Assembly: GCA_050692195.1 (NCBI GenBank)
Contig: JBOGVA010000024.1
Span: 1-26,236 of the forward strand
Source of the DNA: JBOGVA01 sp050692195
GTDB lineage: Bacteria > Actinomycetota > UBA4738
Direction of reading: 5' to 3'
DNA: 26,236 bases
This document shows, in pieces, positions 16,697 to 23,764 of this stretch; position 1 is the first letter of the stretch; every line of letters starts with the position of its first letter. The position numbers were made by a program, and so were the translations under genes. Under the pieces are notes generated by a model. The model searched no databases. It worked only from the letters and a program-made list of their open reading frames with translations, and had not been told where the DNA came from.

Positions 16697-17889
16697 TGGG
16701 TCAGACGGAACACGAGGTCGCGGACCGATTCGTACAGCAGCTTGACCAACAGCCGAAGAGGCGGCGAGATCGCGATCACCACCCCGATCGCCAGAAACGC
16801 AGCGGCCACGAGGAGCGCCGCATCACGACCCCTGATGCGGCCCCGGTACATGCGCGAGACGCCCTTCGCATCGACCAGGATCTCCCCGACCCGGAGCCGG
16901 ACGAGGAACGTGCTCGCCATGCCCCTCCTCCCCTTGTCCAGGAACTCACGAAGGTTCCCGTGGCTTCCCACCGCGACGATCAGGTCCGCGCCCTTCCCGT
17001 GAGCGAGCAGGAACGCCGCGTCCTCGCTCGTCCCCGACGCCTGCATCGTCTTGAACGGGATGCCCAGCGCCGTGAGCCGTTCCATCCCCGGGGCGAAGCC
17101 GCTCGGATAGGCGTGCAACAGGATCTCGGCGCCCGACATGAGAGCACGTTCGGATACCGAATCCATGTCTCCCACGATCAGGTGGGCCTTGTAGCCTTCC
17201 TCCAGCAGGGCGTCTGCCCCACCGTCCACCCCGATCAGCACGGGGCGGACCTCCCGGATGTACGGTTTGAGCGCCGCGAGATCCTCTCGGTAGTGGTAGC
17301 CCCGGACGACCACCAGGACGTGGCGGCCGGCCAGGTCTTGATCGAGCTCCGGGAGGCCGGCTCCGCCGAACAGCAGATCGCGCTCCCGGGCCATGAACTC
17401 GAGCGTGTTCTGGGCGAAGCCCTCGAACTGTTCACCCAGCCGCTGGCGGGCCACTTCCATCGCGGCGATCACCGACTCCCTGGACTGCCGGACCCCCACC
17501 GCCACCAGGGTCCCGTCCCTGTATATGCGATCGTCATCGAGTCGGATCGGATCCCCTTCCCTCACCTTCGACATGAGGAGCCGACCGACGCCGTCGACGA
17601 GCGGAACTCCGTGCTCCATGAGGATCAGCGGCCCCAGATTGGGATAGCGGCCACTGATCGAGGGGGCCGCGTTCACCACGGCGGAGACGCCGCTCTCGAC
17701 CAGCCCCTCGGCGGCCACCCGATCCAGATCCTCGTGGTCGATGACCGCAACCTCGCCCGGCTGAACCCGGCGTAGGAGATTCTTGGTCCTTCGATCCACC
17801 CTCGCCCGGTGGGCGCCGACCCGCGTTGCGCGCCGGGAAACCCTAAGCGCCAACGCGCTGTACCTCGACGTGGACGTGCGGAATCCCAC
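16693..17889 (-). CDS. steA: SteA-like cytokinetic ring protein
   Basis: A 398-aa cytoplasmic protein with a C-terminal membrane anchor. The N-terminal domain (RRTKNLLRRVQPGEVAVIDH, then VVNAAPSISGRYPNLGP) is the conserved SteA domain. The centre has a thiamin-pyrophosphokinase-like fold with VDGGADALLEEG and IVGDMDSVSERAL (around 238-248). A transmembrane helix sits at about 363-385. In Corynebacterium SteA forms a complex with SteB that places the RipA peptidoglycan hydrolase at the septum. Cofactor use of the pyrophosphokinase-like fold is unknown. The GTG at 17889 overlaps the upstream gene by 47 nt; a TTG at 17853 or a GTG just before the conserved domain could be the true start. Confidence 0.93.
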   Translation of the reverse strand: MGFRTSTSRYSALALRVSRRATRVGAHRARVDRRTKNLLRRVQPGEVAVIDHEDLDRVAAEGLVESGVSAVVNAAPSISGRYPNLGPLILMEHGVPLVDGVGRLLMSKVREGDPIRLDDDRIYRDGTLVAVGVRQSRESVIAAMEVARQRLGEQFEGFAQNTLEFMARERDLLFGGAGLPELDQDLAGRHVLVVVRGYHYREDLAALKPYIREVRPVLIGVDGGADALLEEGYKAHLIVGDMDSVSERALMSGAEILLHAYPSGFAPGMERLTALGIPFKTMQASGTSEDAAFLLAHGKGADLIVAVGSHGNLREFLDKGRRGMASTFLVRLRVGEILVDAKGVSRMYRGRIRGRDAALLVAAAFLAIGVVIAISPPLRLLVKLLYESVRDLVFRLTQ

Positions 17890-18595
17890 GACCGAAATAG
17901 TCGTTCACCTGGGACCTGAAGGGAAAACTCCTGACCGAGCCGAGCTCCGTCACCCCCGCCACCACCACCGACCCGGGCCTCACACGAAGGTCGCTGACGT
18001 GCAGGACGATCGTTCGCAGCTCGGCCTGGCCCGCCGGCTTGAGCGACAGCCGGAAATCACGGTACACCCCATACAGCCGATACCGCTTCACTCTGGACAC
18101 CGTGCCGGTGATCGGCGAGAGGACCTTCGCTCCGGTGATCATCGCCACGTCGACCGCGGAGGTGGCGGGCCGCCCGCGCCCTCGGCTCGACATCACCACG
18201 TAGCGGGGTCCGGGCGTCGGAGGGGGCATCTTGAACTTGGTGCGGTTCTCGTTCCTCACGCACCGCCCGAGGGGCGTGAGCATCACGGCCCGGGTCCTGG
18301 ACGCTTCGTGGTAGGCGATCCCCCCAGGGCGGCGAGCCGGCAGGTGCAGGGTGAGCCCCCTAACCCGCGCAAAGGCTGGGGTACCGGGCACTGCGATTGG
18401 CGCTTCGGACGAGGACGGCCCCGCGAGCGACTGGACGAGGCCGGTACCCCTCTCCGCGCGAGCCGGAGGCCCCGTCAGCGCTCCCGCGTCATCGCTCAGC
18501 CGCGACAACGCCAGGAAGCTTCCGCCGGCGACCATCACGGAGAGCACGGCCGCTACCAGGCGACCTGGTCGGATCAGCCGGACGGCCACCACCAT
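17843..18595 (-). CDS. Degenerate LytM/M23-family envelope protein
   Basis: A 250-aa protein with an N-terminal signal anchor (about 12-32), a low-complexity linker, and a C-terminal half resembling an M23 peptidase. Recognisable pieces are SAVDVAMITGAKVLSPITGTV (the HxGxD-to-AxxxGxV strand), RTIVLHVSDL (the HLS motif, His199) and IPHVHVEV (the HxH motif, His240 and His242). The first zinc ligand, His four residues before Asp149, is Thr145. With a ligand missing it is probably not a normal endopeptidase; it may act as an EnvC/NlpD-like activator or scaffold. It sits between nadK and steA, 6 nt after the nadK stop, where mycobacteria have recN. The family call comes from short motifs only. Confidence 0.7.
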   Translation of the reverse strand: MVVAVRLIRPGRLVAAVLSVMVAGGSFLALSRLSDDAGALTGPPARAERGTGLVQSLAGPSSSEAPIAVPGTPAFARVRGLTLHLPARRPGGIAYHEASRTRAVMLTPLGRCVRNENRTKFKMPPPTPGPRYVVMSSRGRGRPATSAVDVAMITGAKVLSPITGTVSRVKRYRLYGVYRDFRLSLKPAGQAELRTIVLHVSDLRVRPGSVVVAGVTELGSVRSFPFRSQVNDYFGRGIPHVHVEVQRVGA

Positions 18596-18601
18596 GCCAT
18601 C

Positions 18602-19519
18602 CTATCCGTCGGGTTCTGAGGGGGACCGGCCCGGGCCCGAGGAGCCGTGCGGCGCCTCTCCGGGCAGCGAGAACTTCTCACGGAGCAAGGAAAAGAAGCT
18701 GGGCGACCCCTCCCGCCGCACCAATCGAGCGCCACGCTCGGCCTGCTCGATCCTCACGCTCGCTCCGACCGGAAGCTCCAGCCCGGGCCGGCCATCGGCC
18801 GACAGCAGGCCCGGTTCGTCGCCCGACACCTCCAGCGTCACGCCCTCATCCGGGGCCAGCACGATCGACCGGTCGAACACCATGTGGGGAGAGACCGGGG
18901 TGACGAGCAGGCAAGAGACTTTCGGCGAGACGATCGGCCCGCGAGCCGAGAACGAGTAAGCGGTCGAGCCGGTCGGGGTGGCCACTATGACGCCGTCGGC
19001 GGAGAACGTGGTGATGTCCTCGCCTCCCACCCGAACTCGGAGCGTGATCAGGCGGTGTCGGGCTCGCTTCTCCACGATGACCTCGTTGAGCGCCCACTGG
19101 GGATCGTCCCAGGGAGCGTCGACCGGCCGCGCCACCAGAGCCATCCGCTCTTCCAGCAGCGTCTTTCCCTCGAGGATCCGGCTCAGCAGCCCCTGAGCCT
19201 CCGCGGGCTCGACCTCGGTGAGAAACCCCAACCGTCCGACCTTGATTCCGAGCAACGGAACGCCGCGCGCGCTCGCGAGCTGCGCGGCCCGGAGGAGTGT
19301 CCCATCTCCACCAACGGAGAGGATGAGGTCGAGCCCATCCGCGAACGCTTCGGGGGGAGACTTCTCATCGGCGCCGATGGCCTCGCCCTCGAGGCATCGG
19401 GTGATGACGCCATGCTCTCGCAGCCAGCTCATGATCGAGTGCGCGGCGTCCAGGGCTCCTTCCCGCCCGCCATGAACGACCAGGCCCACCCTCTCCACGG
19501 CCGGCGTCCCGTTACTCAT
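18602..19519 (-). CDS. nadK: NAD kinase
   Basis: Phosphorylates NAD to NADP. The catalytic motif SVGGDGTLLRAA (about 67-78) is followed by GIKVGRLGFLTEVE (usual form GVNxGxLGFL), then LNEVIVEK and the nucleotide-binding segment ADGVIVATPTGSTAYSFSA. The later LAPDEGVTLEVSGDEP and SADGRPG segments close the beta domain. Length is 305 aa, normal for the family, with a disordered Gly/Pro/Ser tail of about 18 residues. The ATG overlaps the tlyA TGA by 4 nt. tlyA-nadK order is conserved in actinobacteria. Confidence 0.97.
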   Translation of the reverse strand: MSNGTPAVERVGLVVHGGREGALDAAHSIMSWLREHGVITRCLEGEAIGADEKSPPEAFADGLDLILSVGGDGTLLRAAQLASARGVPLLGIKVGRLGFLTEVEPAEAQGLLSRILEGKTLLEERMALVARPVDAPWDDPQWALNEVIVEKRARHRLITLRVRVGGEDITTFSADGVIVATPTGSTAYSFSARGPIVSPKVSCLLVTPVSPHMVFDRSIVLAPDEGVTLEVSGDEPGLLSADGRPGLELPVGASVRIEQAERGARLVRREGSPSFFSLLREKFSLPGEAPHGSSGPGRSPSEPDG

Positions 19520-20343
19520 CGGCGGTGGATGAGCCTGCTTGCTTCGTCCACCGCTGATTCAACAGCGACGTCGAGGGAGCCGTTCCTCTCAGCGGGACTG
19601 CTTCCGAGTTCGCCTGGTCGCCTCCCATACAGGAAGAATTCGGCATTCCCGGCCGGGCCCAGGAGGGGTGAGGCCATGACTCCAACGGCGCCGACTCCCT
19701 CCGCGGTCAGCGCGGTGGCCACTTCACTCAGGACCCGGCGCCACACCGAAAGGTCCGAGACCACCCCTCCGGCCTCGACCTCCTTGGCCCGAGCTTCGAA
19801 TTGTGGCTTGACCAGCAGCACGAACTCCGCCCTGGGAGACGAGCATCGCACGAGCGCAGGAATGGCCAGGCGAAGAGAGATGAACGAGAGGTCGCCCGTG
19901 ACGACTTCGGGAGCAAAAGGTAGCGCATCGGGGGCCAGGTCCCGAGCATTCGTCCTCTCCAGGACGATGACCCTCTCATCGTTGCGCAACCTCCAGTCGA
20001 GCTGGCCGTATCCCACATCGACCGCGATCACCAGGGCCGCGCCGCGGGAAAGGAGGCAGTCCGTGAACCCCCCGCTGGAAGCACCGGCATCGAGGGCGCT
20101 CCGATCTGACACGTCGATGCGAAACCGATCGAGGGCGGCCTCCAGCTTTTCGCCGCCGCGGGACACGAACGGCCGGACGGGTCCCGAGATGGTGATGGAC
20201 TCGTGGGGAAGCACCAGAGTGCTCGCCTTGACCGCCGGGCGTCCTTGCACAGACACGCTCCCCGACCGGATGGCGAGGGCCGCCTCCGAGCGACTGGTAG
20301 CCAGGCCCCGTCGCACCATCTCGACGTCGAGCCTCCGGCGCAC
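19516..20343 (-). CDS. tlyA: TlyA-family 16S/23S rRNA 2'-O-methyltransferase
   Basis: SAM-dependent rRNA 2'-O-ribose methyltransferase. In mycobacteria TlyA modifies both ribosomal subunits and its loss gives capreomycin resistance. The N-terminal S4 domain (RRRLDVEMVRRGLATSRSEA) leads to FVSRGGEKLEAAL. The RrmJ-like methyltransferase fold follows, with LDAGASSGGFTDCLL as the SAM site and LLVKPQFEA carrying the second catalytic Lys. The GTG at 20343 gives 275 aa, close to the family's 268, and begins at the S4 domain. An in-frame ATG at 20430 would add 29 residues without domain content. It heads the nadK-steA-pyrG run and faces the rhomboid gene across a divergent intergenic region. Confidence 0.93.
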   Translation of the reverse strand: MRRRLDVEMVRRGLATSRSEAALAIRSGSVSVQGRPAVKASTLVLPHESITISGPVRPFVSRGGEKLEAALDRFRIDVSDRSALDAGASSGGFTDCLLSRGAALVIAVDVGYGQLDWRLRNDERVIVLERTNARDLAPDALPFAPEVVTGDLSFISLRLAIPALVRCSSPRAEFVLLVKPQFEARAKEVEAGGVVSDLSVWRRVLSEVATALTAEGVGAVGVMASPLLGPAGNAEFFLYGRRPGELGSSPAERNGSLDVAVESAVDEASRLIHRR

Positions 20344-20493
20344 CTCAGCGGAAACACGGCCCGGCAGAGGGCAGATCCGTACGATGGCTCTGGCCGACGA
20401 ATCCCGAGTGCGGCTCCATCGGAGAATCATGCTCGCCGCGCGCCTGCTTCAGCATTCGGGAAAGGATAACCCCGGAGAAGGATGCCGGGTGAG

Positions 20494-20499
20494 TATAAT
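20494..20499 (+). promoter_or_regulatory. Candidate -10 element upstream of the rhomboid gene
   Basis: A perfect TATAAT lies 34 bp upstream of the chosen rhomboid ATG, which stands out in this GC-rich sequence. No good -35 box is visible 16 to 18 bp further upstream. The divergent arrangement with tlyA makes a promoter here likely. Confidence 0.45.
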
Positions 20500-20532
20500 T
20501 CGCCGCTACGGCGCAGGAGTGAGGAAGACGCG

Positions 20533-21405
20533 ATGCTGCCGCTGCGGGATGACAACCCCACCCACCACCTCCCCTTCGTCACGCTCGCCTTCATCGCCCT
20601 GAACGTCGCCGCTTTCCTGTTCTGGCAGCCGACCTTCGGTACCGCGGCCGAGCAGCAGACCTTCTTCTTCTGTAATGCCGAGATCCCCTGGGAGGTGAGC
20701 CACCAGGAGGACCTGGGCGACGGCGGAGCCGAGGCGCGCAGGGCGATCGAAGAACAGCTCAGGAGGGATGGAGACGAGTTCCAGGCCGCATACGAGCGGG
20801 AATGCGGGGAGAAGTCGTGGTGGCAGTCGATCTTCGTCGCGATGTTTTTGCATGGGAGCTGGTTGCACATCGGAAGCAACATGCTGTTCCTGTGGATCTT
20901 CGGAAACAACGTCGAGGACAAGATCGGCCAGGTACGCTACACGCTCTTCTACCTGGCCTCCGGCCTGGCCGCTGCCGGTGCTCAGCTCCTGACGGACCTG
21001 GATTCGGTGATCCCGAACCTCGGTGCCTCTGGTGCCGTCGCCGGAGTCCTGGGCGCGTACATCGTCATGTTCCCGCGACGACGAGTGCTGACGTTGGTGA
21101 TGTTCTACTTCATCACCTTCGTGCATCTTCCCGCCTATCTCGTCCTGGGGGCGTGGTTCGTCCTCCAGCTGTTCAGCGGCGTGGGGTCCCTGGCGCAAGA
21201 TGTGAACGTCGGCGGGGGGATCGCCTTCTGGGCACACATCGGAGGATTCGCGTTCGGCGCGATCATTGCCTTCCTGTTCTTCCCGAAGGAGCGATTGGGC
21301 GCCCGTCCGGCCCCGCCTCGACCCGATCTGCTCGGTCGTCGAGGCTGGAGGCGGAGCTGGGGTCGGCGGCGACCACCCGACGAGGAGGGCTGGCCTCCCT
21401 TCTGA
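20533..21405 (+). CDS. Rhomboid-family intramembrane serine protease
   Basis: A 290-aa membrane protease that cleaves transmembrane substrates. The catalytic Ser166 is in NLGASGAVAG and the partner His235 in AHIGGFAFG; HGSWLHIGSNMLFLW supplies the oxyanion-side His/Asn. Six or more membrane segments are visible. A loop of about 65 residues between the first two helices is acidic and carries two Cys (C47 and C91). The basic C-terminal tail is rich in Arg, Pro and Trp. The ATG at 20533 is preferred because GAGGAAG lies about 5 nt upstream; an upstream in-frame start at 20482 precedes the TATAAT element. The substrate is unknown. It converges with the HAD-GNAT gene, 7 bp apart. Confidence 0.93.
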   Translation: MLPLRDDNPTHHLPFVTLAFIALNVAAFLFWQPTFGTAAEQQTFFFCNAEIPWEVSHQEDLGDGGAEARRAIEEQLRRDGDEFQAAYERECGEKSWWQSIFVAMFLHGSWLHIGSNMLFLWIFGNNVEDKIGQVRYTLFYLASGLAAAGAQLLTDLDSVIPNLGASGAVAGVLGAYIVMFPRRRVLTLVMFYFITFVHLPAYLVLGAWFVLQLFSGVGSLAQDVNVGGGIAFWAHIGGFAFGAIIAFLFFPKERLGARPAPPRPDLLGRRGWRRSWGRRRPPDEEGWPPF

Positions 21406-21412
21406 TCTCCCT

Positions 21413-22654
21413 TTACGGTCGCGGTCTGTCGAGATCCATGGCCATCCCGATCGCCGAAGCCGAGCACTCCATGGCAGCCTGGGGACTCGCGCGGACCGGC
21501 TCCGGAAGGTCCGACCGCTGTACGGGACGAAAGCCCATACGTTCGAAGAAAGCAGCCGCGGTCTCTGTGAACAACGATACGTGAGCAAGGCCGCGGGCCC
21601 TGGCGTCCGAGATCGCGGCCGCCACGGCGAGCATCCCCAAGCCCCTGCCCCGATGAGGCTCTCGAACGGCCACCGAGCGGAGCAGGCCGACCCCACTCAC
21701 CTGCTCCACGCAGGCGGTCGACACGATCTCGCCGCCGCCGGAATCCTCGGAGACAAGGGTAAAGGGGAGTCGGCCTTCGACCCCTTCAGCAGTGAGCGCC
21801 GCGGCGCCCAGGAGGGCTCGGAGGGCACCCACGTCCCGCTGCGCGGCGCGCCTGAACTCGCCCCGCGGGGTGTCTTCGAGCAGCGCGCTCAGGTCGGCCC
21901 CCAGATACGTGGGCAGCGGAAAACCCCGAAGTAGATCCGGGGGGCGAGCCGTCCCCGTGAACACGAGCAGCGAGTCCCAGCCCATTCCACGCGCGCCGAC
22001 GATGTCGCTTTCCAGGCGGTCCCCGATGACCAGCGGATTCTTGGCTCCGGTGAGCCGTGCGGCTGCCTCGAACAGAGGCCGGCCGGGCTTCCCCACCACG
22101 GTGGGGACGGCTTCGGTGGTCGTGGTGACCGCCGCGAGGATTGCCCCCGCCCCCGGCCACAGCCCGTCGGGTGCTGGGTACGCGGCGTCGGCGTTCGTCG
22201 CCACCAGCTTCGCGCCGCGCTCGATCAGGAGGGAAGCGACCCGCAACTTGCGGTAGTCGACAGAGCGATCCCACCCCACGACGACGAGATCGGAGCGCTC
22301 GGGCTCCCCATCGAGGATGCGAATCCCAGCCGCGGCCAGCGCTTCTTTCACCCCCCGCTCGCCGATGACGAACGCAGTCCGGCCCTCCGCTCCCTCCTGC
22401 CACAGCATCGATGCCGTCGCCAGCCCGGAGGTCAGAACCTCCTCGGGGATGGCTCGAACACCCAACCTTCCGAGATTTCTCGCGACCTCTTCCGGAGTCT
22501 TGCTCGAATTGTTGGTGAGGAACAGGACGTTCACTCGGAGGTCACGGACACCGTTCAGGGCACGGGGGGCGTTTGGGATAACCTGATCCCCCCGGTACAC
22601 CACGCCGTCGAGGTCGAAGAAGAGAGCGTCGTACCGTTCGGCGATCGTTCCCAT
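21413..22654 (-). CDS. HAD-IIA phosphatase fused to a GNAT (ArsN2-like) acetyltransferase domain
   Basis: A 413-aa two-domain protein. The N-terminal HAD-IIA (NagD-type) phosphatase has FFDLDGVVYRGD with the two catalytic Asp (14-23), LTNNSSKTPEEV, GKPGRPLFEAA with the motif III Lys, and GDRLESDIVGA with the motif IV acids. The C-terminal GNAT domain, from about 270, has an acetyl-CoA loop at REPHRGRGLG and ends with FTETAAAFFERMGFRPV and the RAS...ECSASAI pattern of ArsN2-type acetyltransferases. The mycobacterial counterpart at this position, Rv1692, is a glycerol-3-phosphate phosphatase with a GNAT-like C-terminal domain, so membrane-lipid glycerol recycling is a fair guess. The ATG at 22654 starts right at the HAD domain and overlaps the TPR stop region closely (20 bp gap). 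Confidence 0.92.
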   Translation of the reverse strand: MGTIAERYDALFFDLDGVVYRGDQVIPNAPRALNGVRDLRVNVLFLTNNSSKTPEEVARNLGRLGVRAIPEEVLTSGLATASMLWQEGAEGRTAFVIGERGVKEALAAAGIRILDGEPERSDLVVVGWDRSVDYRKLRVASLLIERGAKLVATNADAAYPAPDGLWPGAGAILAAVTTTTEAVPTVVGKPGRPLFEAAARLTGAKNPLVIGDRLESDIVGARGMGWDSLLVFTGTARPPDLLRGFPLPTYLGADLSALLEDTPRGEFRRAAQRDVGALRALLGAAALTAEGVEGRLPFTLVSEDSGGGEIVSTACVEQVSGVGLLRSVAVREPHRGRGLGMLAVAAAISDARARGLAHVSLFTETAAAFFERMGFRPVQRSDLPEPVRASPQAAMECSASAIGMAMDLDRPRP

Positions 22655-22674
22655 GCGGAGTGGTCCGGGCGGCG

Positions 22675-23052
22675 TCAGCCGGCGATACGGGCCAGGGCCG
22701 CTCGATATACCTCTGCCCCCGGGCGCATGGCGATGGCGAGCTTCAGGTGGGCGATGGCGCGAATCCGCTGGCCAGTCTGGGCACACGAGAGCGCGAGGCC
22801 AAAGTGCGCGTAGTCGTTGACCGGATCGATCTGAACGGCCTTGGCGAACTCCCTGCGGGCTCGGGCCGCGCGCCCCGAGAGATACAGGGCCCGCCCGAGC
22901 GCTTCTCTGATGGAGCCCTTGTCCGGCTCGATGAGCTTCGCTCGACCCAGTAGCATCGCGGCCTGGTGAGGGTGGCCGGTCTTCAAGAACTCACGCGCTC
23001 GCTCGAGCAGGTCGTAGGCGCCTCTCTCATCCCTTCGCTCCGTCACACCCAT
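22675..23052 (-). CDS. Tetratricopeptide-repeat protein
   Basis: A 125-aa soluble protein made almost entirely of TPR-like helix pairs: YDLLERAREFLKTGHPHQAA, then LLGRAKLIEPDKGSIREA, LGRALYLSGRAARARREF, AKAVQIDPVNDYAHFGLA, and a final repeat around AIAHLKLAIAMRPG. TPR arrays bind other proteins; no enzyme motif or signal peptide is present. It lies directly upstream of the HAD-GNAT gene, matching the mycobacterial order in which TPR protein Rv1691 precedes Rv1692. The ATG at 23052 is preceded by a weak ACGAG. The partner is unknown. Confidence 0.85.
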   Translation of the reverse strand: MGVTERRDERGAYDLLERAREFLKTGHPHQAAMLLGRAKLIEPDKGSIREALGRALYLSGRAARARREFAKAVQIDPVNDYAHFGLALSCAQTGQRIRAIAHLKLAIAMRPGAEVYRAALARIAG

Positions 23053-23077
23053 CTCGTTAGCCCCTACGGGCGGATCC

Positions 23078-23306
23078 GTGCCCTGAGATCCGCCCCTTCG
23101 CCGGCCTTCTGTACGATCCGGCGGTGGCCGGCCGGCTCGAGGCCGTCACGACCCCACCCTACGACGTCATCTCGCCCGCAGACCAAGATCGTCACTGCCG
23201 CGCCATCCCTTTCAACGTGGTCAGGCTGATCTGGGTGGGGAAGAACCGGGCGACGACGACTCGTCGGAAAAGTATACGCGGGCAGTCTCCTACCGAGGAG
23301 ATCAGA
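23078..23306 (+). pseudogene. Decayed 5' fragment of a DUF1015-family gene
   Basis: This gap of just over 300 bp holds no intact gene. In the frame starting at 23085 it reads EIRPFAGLLYDP, then VTTPPYDVISPADQ and FNVVRLIW, which I recognise as the N-terminus of the DUF1015 family. A GTG at 23078 would encode the expected VPEIRPF start, but one extra C shifts it into a stop after two codons. Near 23245-23252 the match moves to a third reading, DDDSSEKYTRA, the next conserved piece. Nothing resembling the remaining 300 or more residues follows. A base insertion, a base deletion and a large 3' truncation point to a dead remnant. One frameshift could be a sequencing error; the truncation could not. 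Confidence 0.7.
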
Positions 23307-23312
23307 CCACTC

Positions 23313-23330
23313 AGCCGCTCGCGCGGCTTT
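23313..23330 (+). terminator. Short hairpin with T run after the pseudogene
   Basis: AGCCGC (23313-23318) and GCGGCT (23323-23328) form a 6-bp stem with loop TCGC, followed by TTT on the plus strand. It could be a weak intrinsic terminator or left-over sequence. On the minus strand it lies about 45 bp beyond the ssb-like stop but lacks a T run there. Confidence 0.3.
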
Positions 23331-23371
23331 CGACGAACCTTGAGCACGTGCCTCATTCTTCTGTTTGCGGC

Positions 23372-23686
23372 CTACTCCGGTTCGGGTGTCTCCAGCTTCC
23401 TCACCTCCGTCGCTACTACCTCGGTCACCGATCGACCGCCGCCTCCGTCCCGGAAGAAGCGCCTGACCAGATGGCCGCGAACAAGGACCGCATCGCCCTT
23501 CACGAGGCTCTGACAGCCCTTGCGGGCCAACTTGTCCCAGGCCGAAACCGGGAGGGGGAGCACGCGCTTGCCGGCCTCGGGGACGTATAGGCGGAACCTG
23601 GTCACCTGGTCGCCGGACGGCATGGACCTGACTTCGGGCGAGTCCGACAGCCGGCCGGCCAAGACCACCACGTTGACAGTCACCAT
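23372..23686 (-). CDS. Short single-stranded DNA-binding (OB-fold) protein
   Basis: A 104-aa protein with the SSB OB-fold pattern: VNVVVLAGRLSDSPEVRSM at the start, QVTRFRLYVPEAG as the second strand, then SAWDKLARK, VKGDAVLVRGHLVRRFF and a final TEVVATEVRKLE strand. It ends right after the OB fold and lacks the Gly-rich linker and acidic DDDIPF-type tip that housekeeping SSBs use to recruit partners. It is therefore probably an accessory SSB or an OB-fold protein of other use, with the main ssb elsewhere. The ATG at 23686 has a strong ribosome binding site (AAGGAGG) 5 nt upstream, which decides it over a longer frame. It diverges from the metallo-beta-lactamase gene. Confidence 0.85.
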   Translation of the reverse strand: MVTVNVVVLAGRLSDSPEVRSMPSGDQVTRFRLYVPEAGKRVLPLPVSAWDKLARKGCQSLVKGDAVLVRGHLVRRFFRDGGGGRSVTEVVATEVRKLETPEPE

Positions 23687-23750
23687 GGCCCCTCCTTTCC
23701 CCGTGTGGAGCATAGCGAGGGGGTGTGACATCCCCGGCTCGGACGCTGTC

Positions 23751-23756
23751 TAGACT
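23751..23756 (+). promoter_or_regulatory. Candidate -10 element for a leaderless metallo-beta-lactamase transcript
   Basis: TAGACT lies 8 bp upstream of the TTG start at 23765, the spacing expected when the transcript begins at or very near the start codon. No ribosome binding site is present. GTGACA at 23725-23730 could be a -35 box, but the 20-bp spacer is long. Confidence 0.3.
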
Positions 23757-23764
23757 GGATCCCG

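Noticed and set aside
18647..20602. A 651-codon plus-strand open frame opposite nadK and tlyA
   Set aside because: Same reason: both minus-strand genes are intact and conserved, and the frame has compositional bias only.
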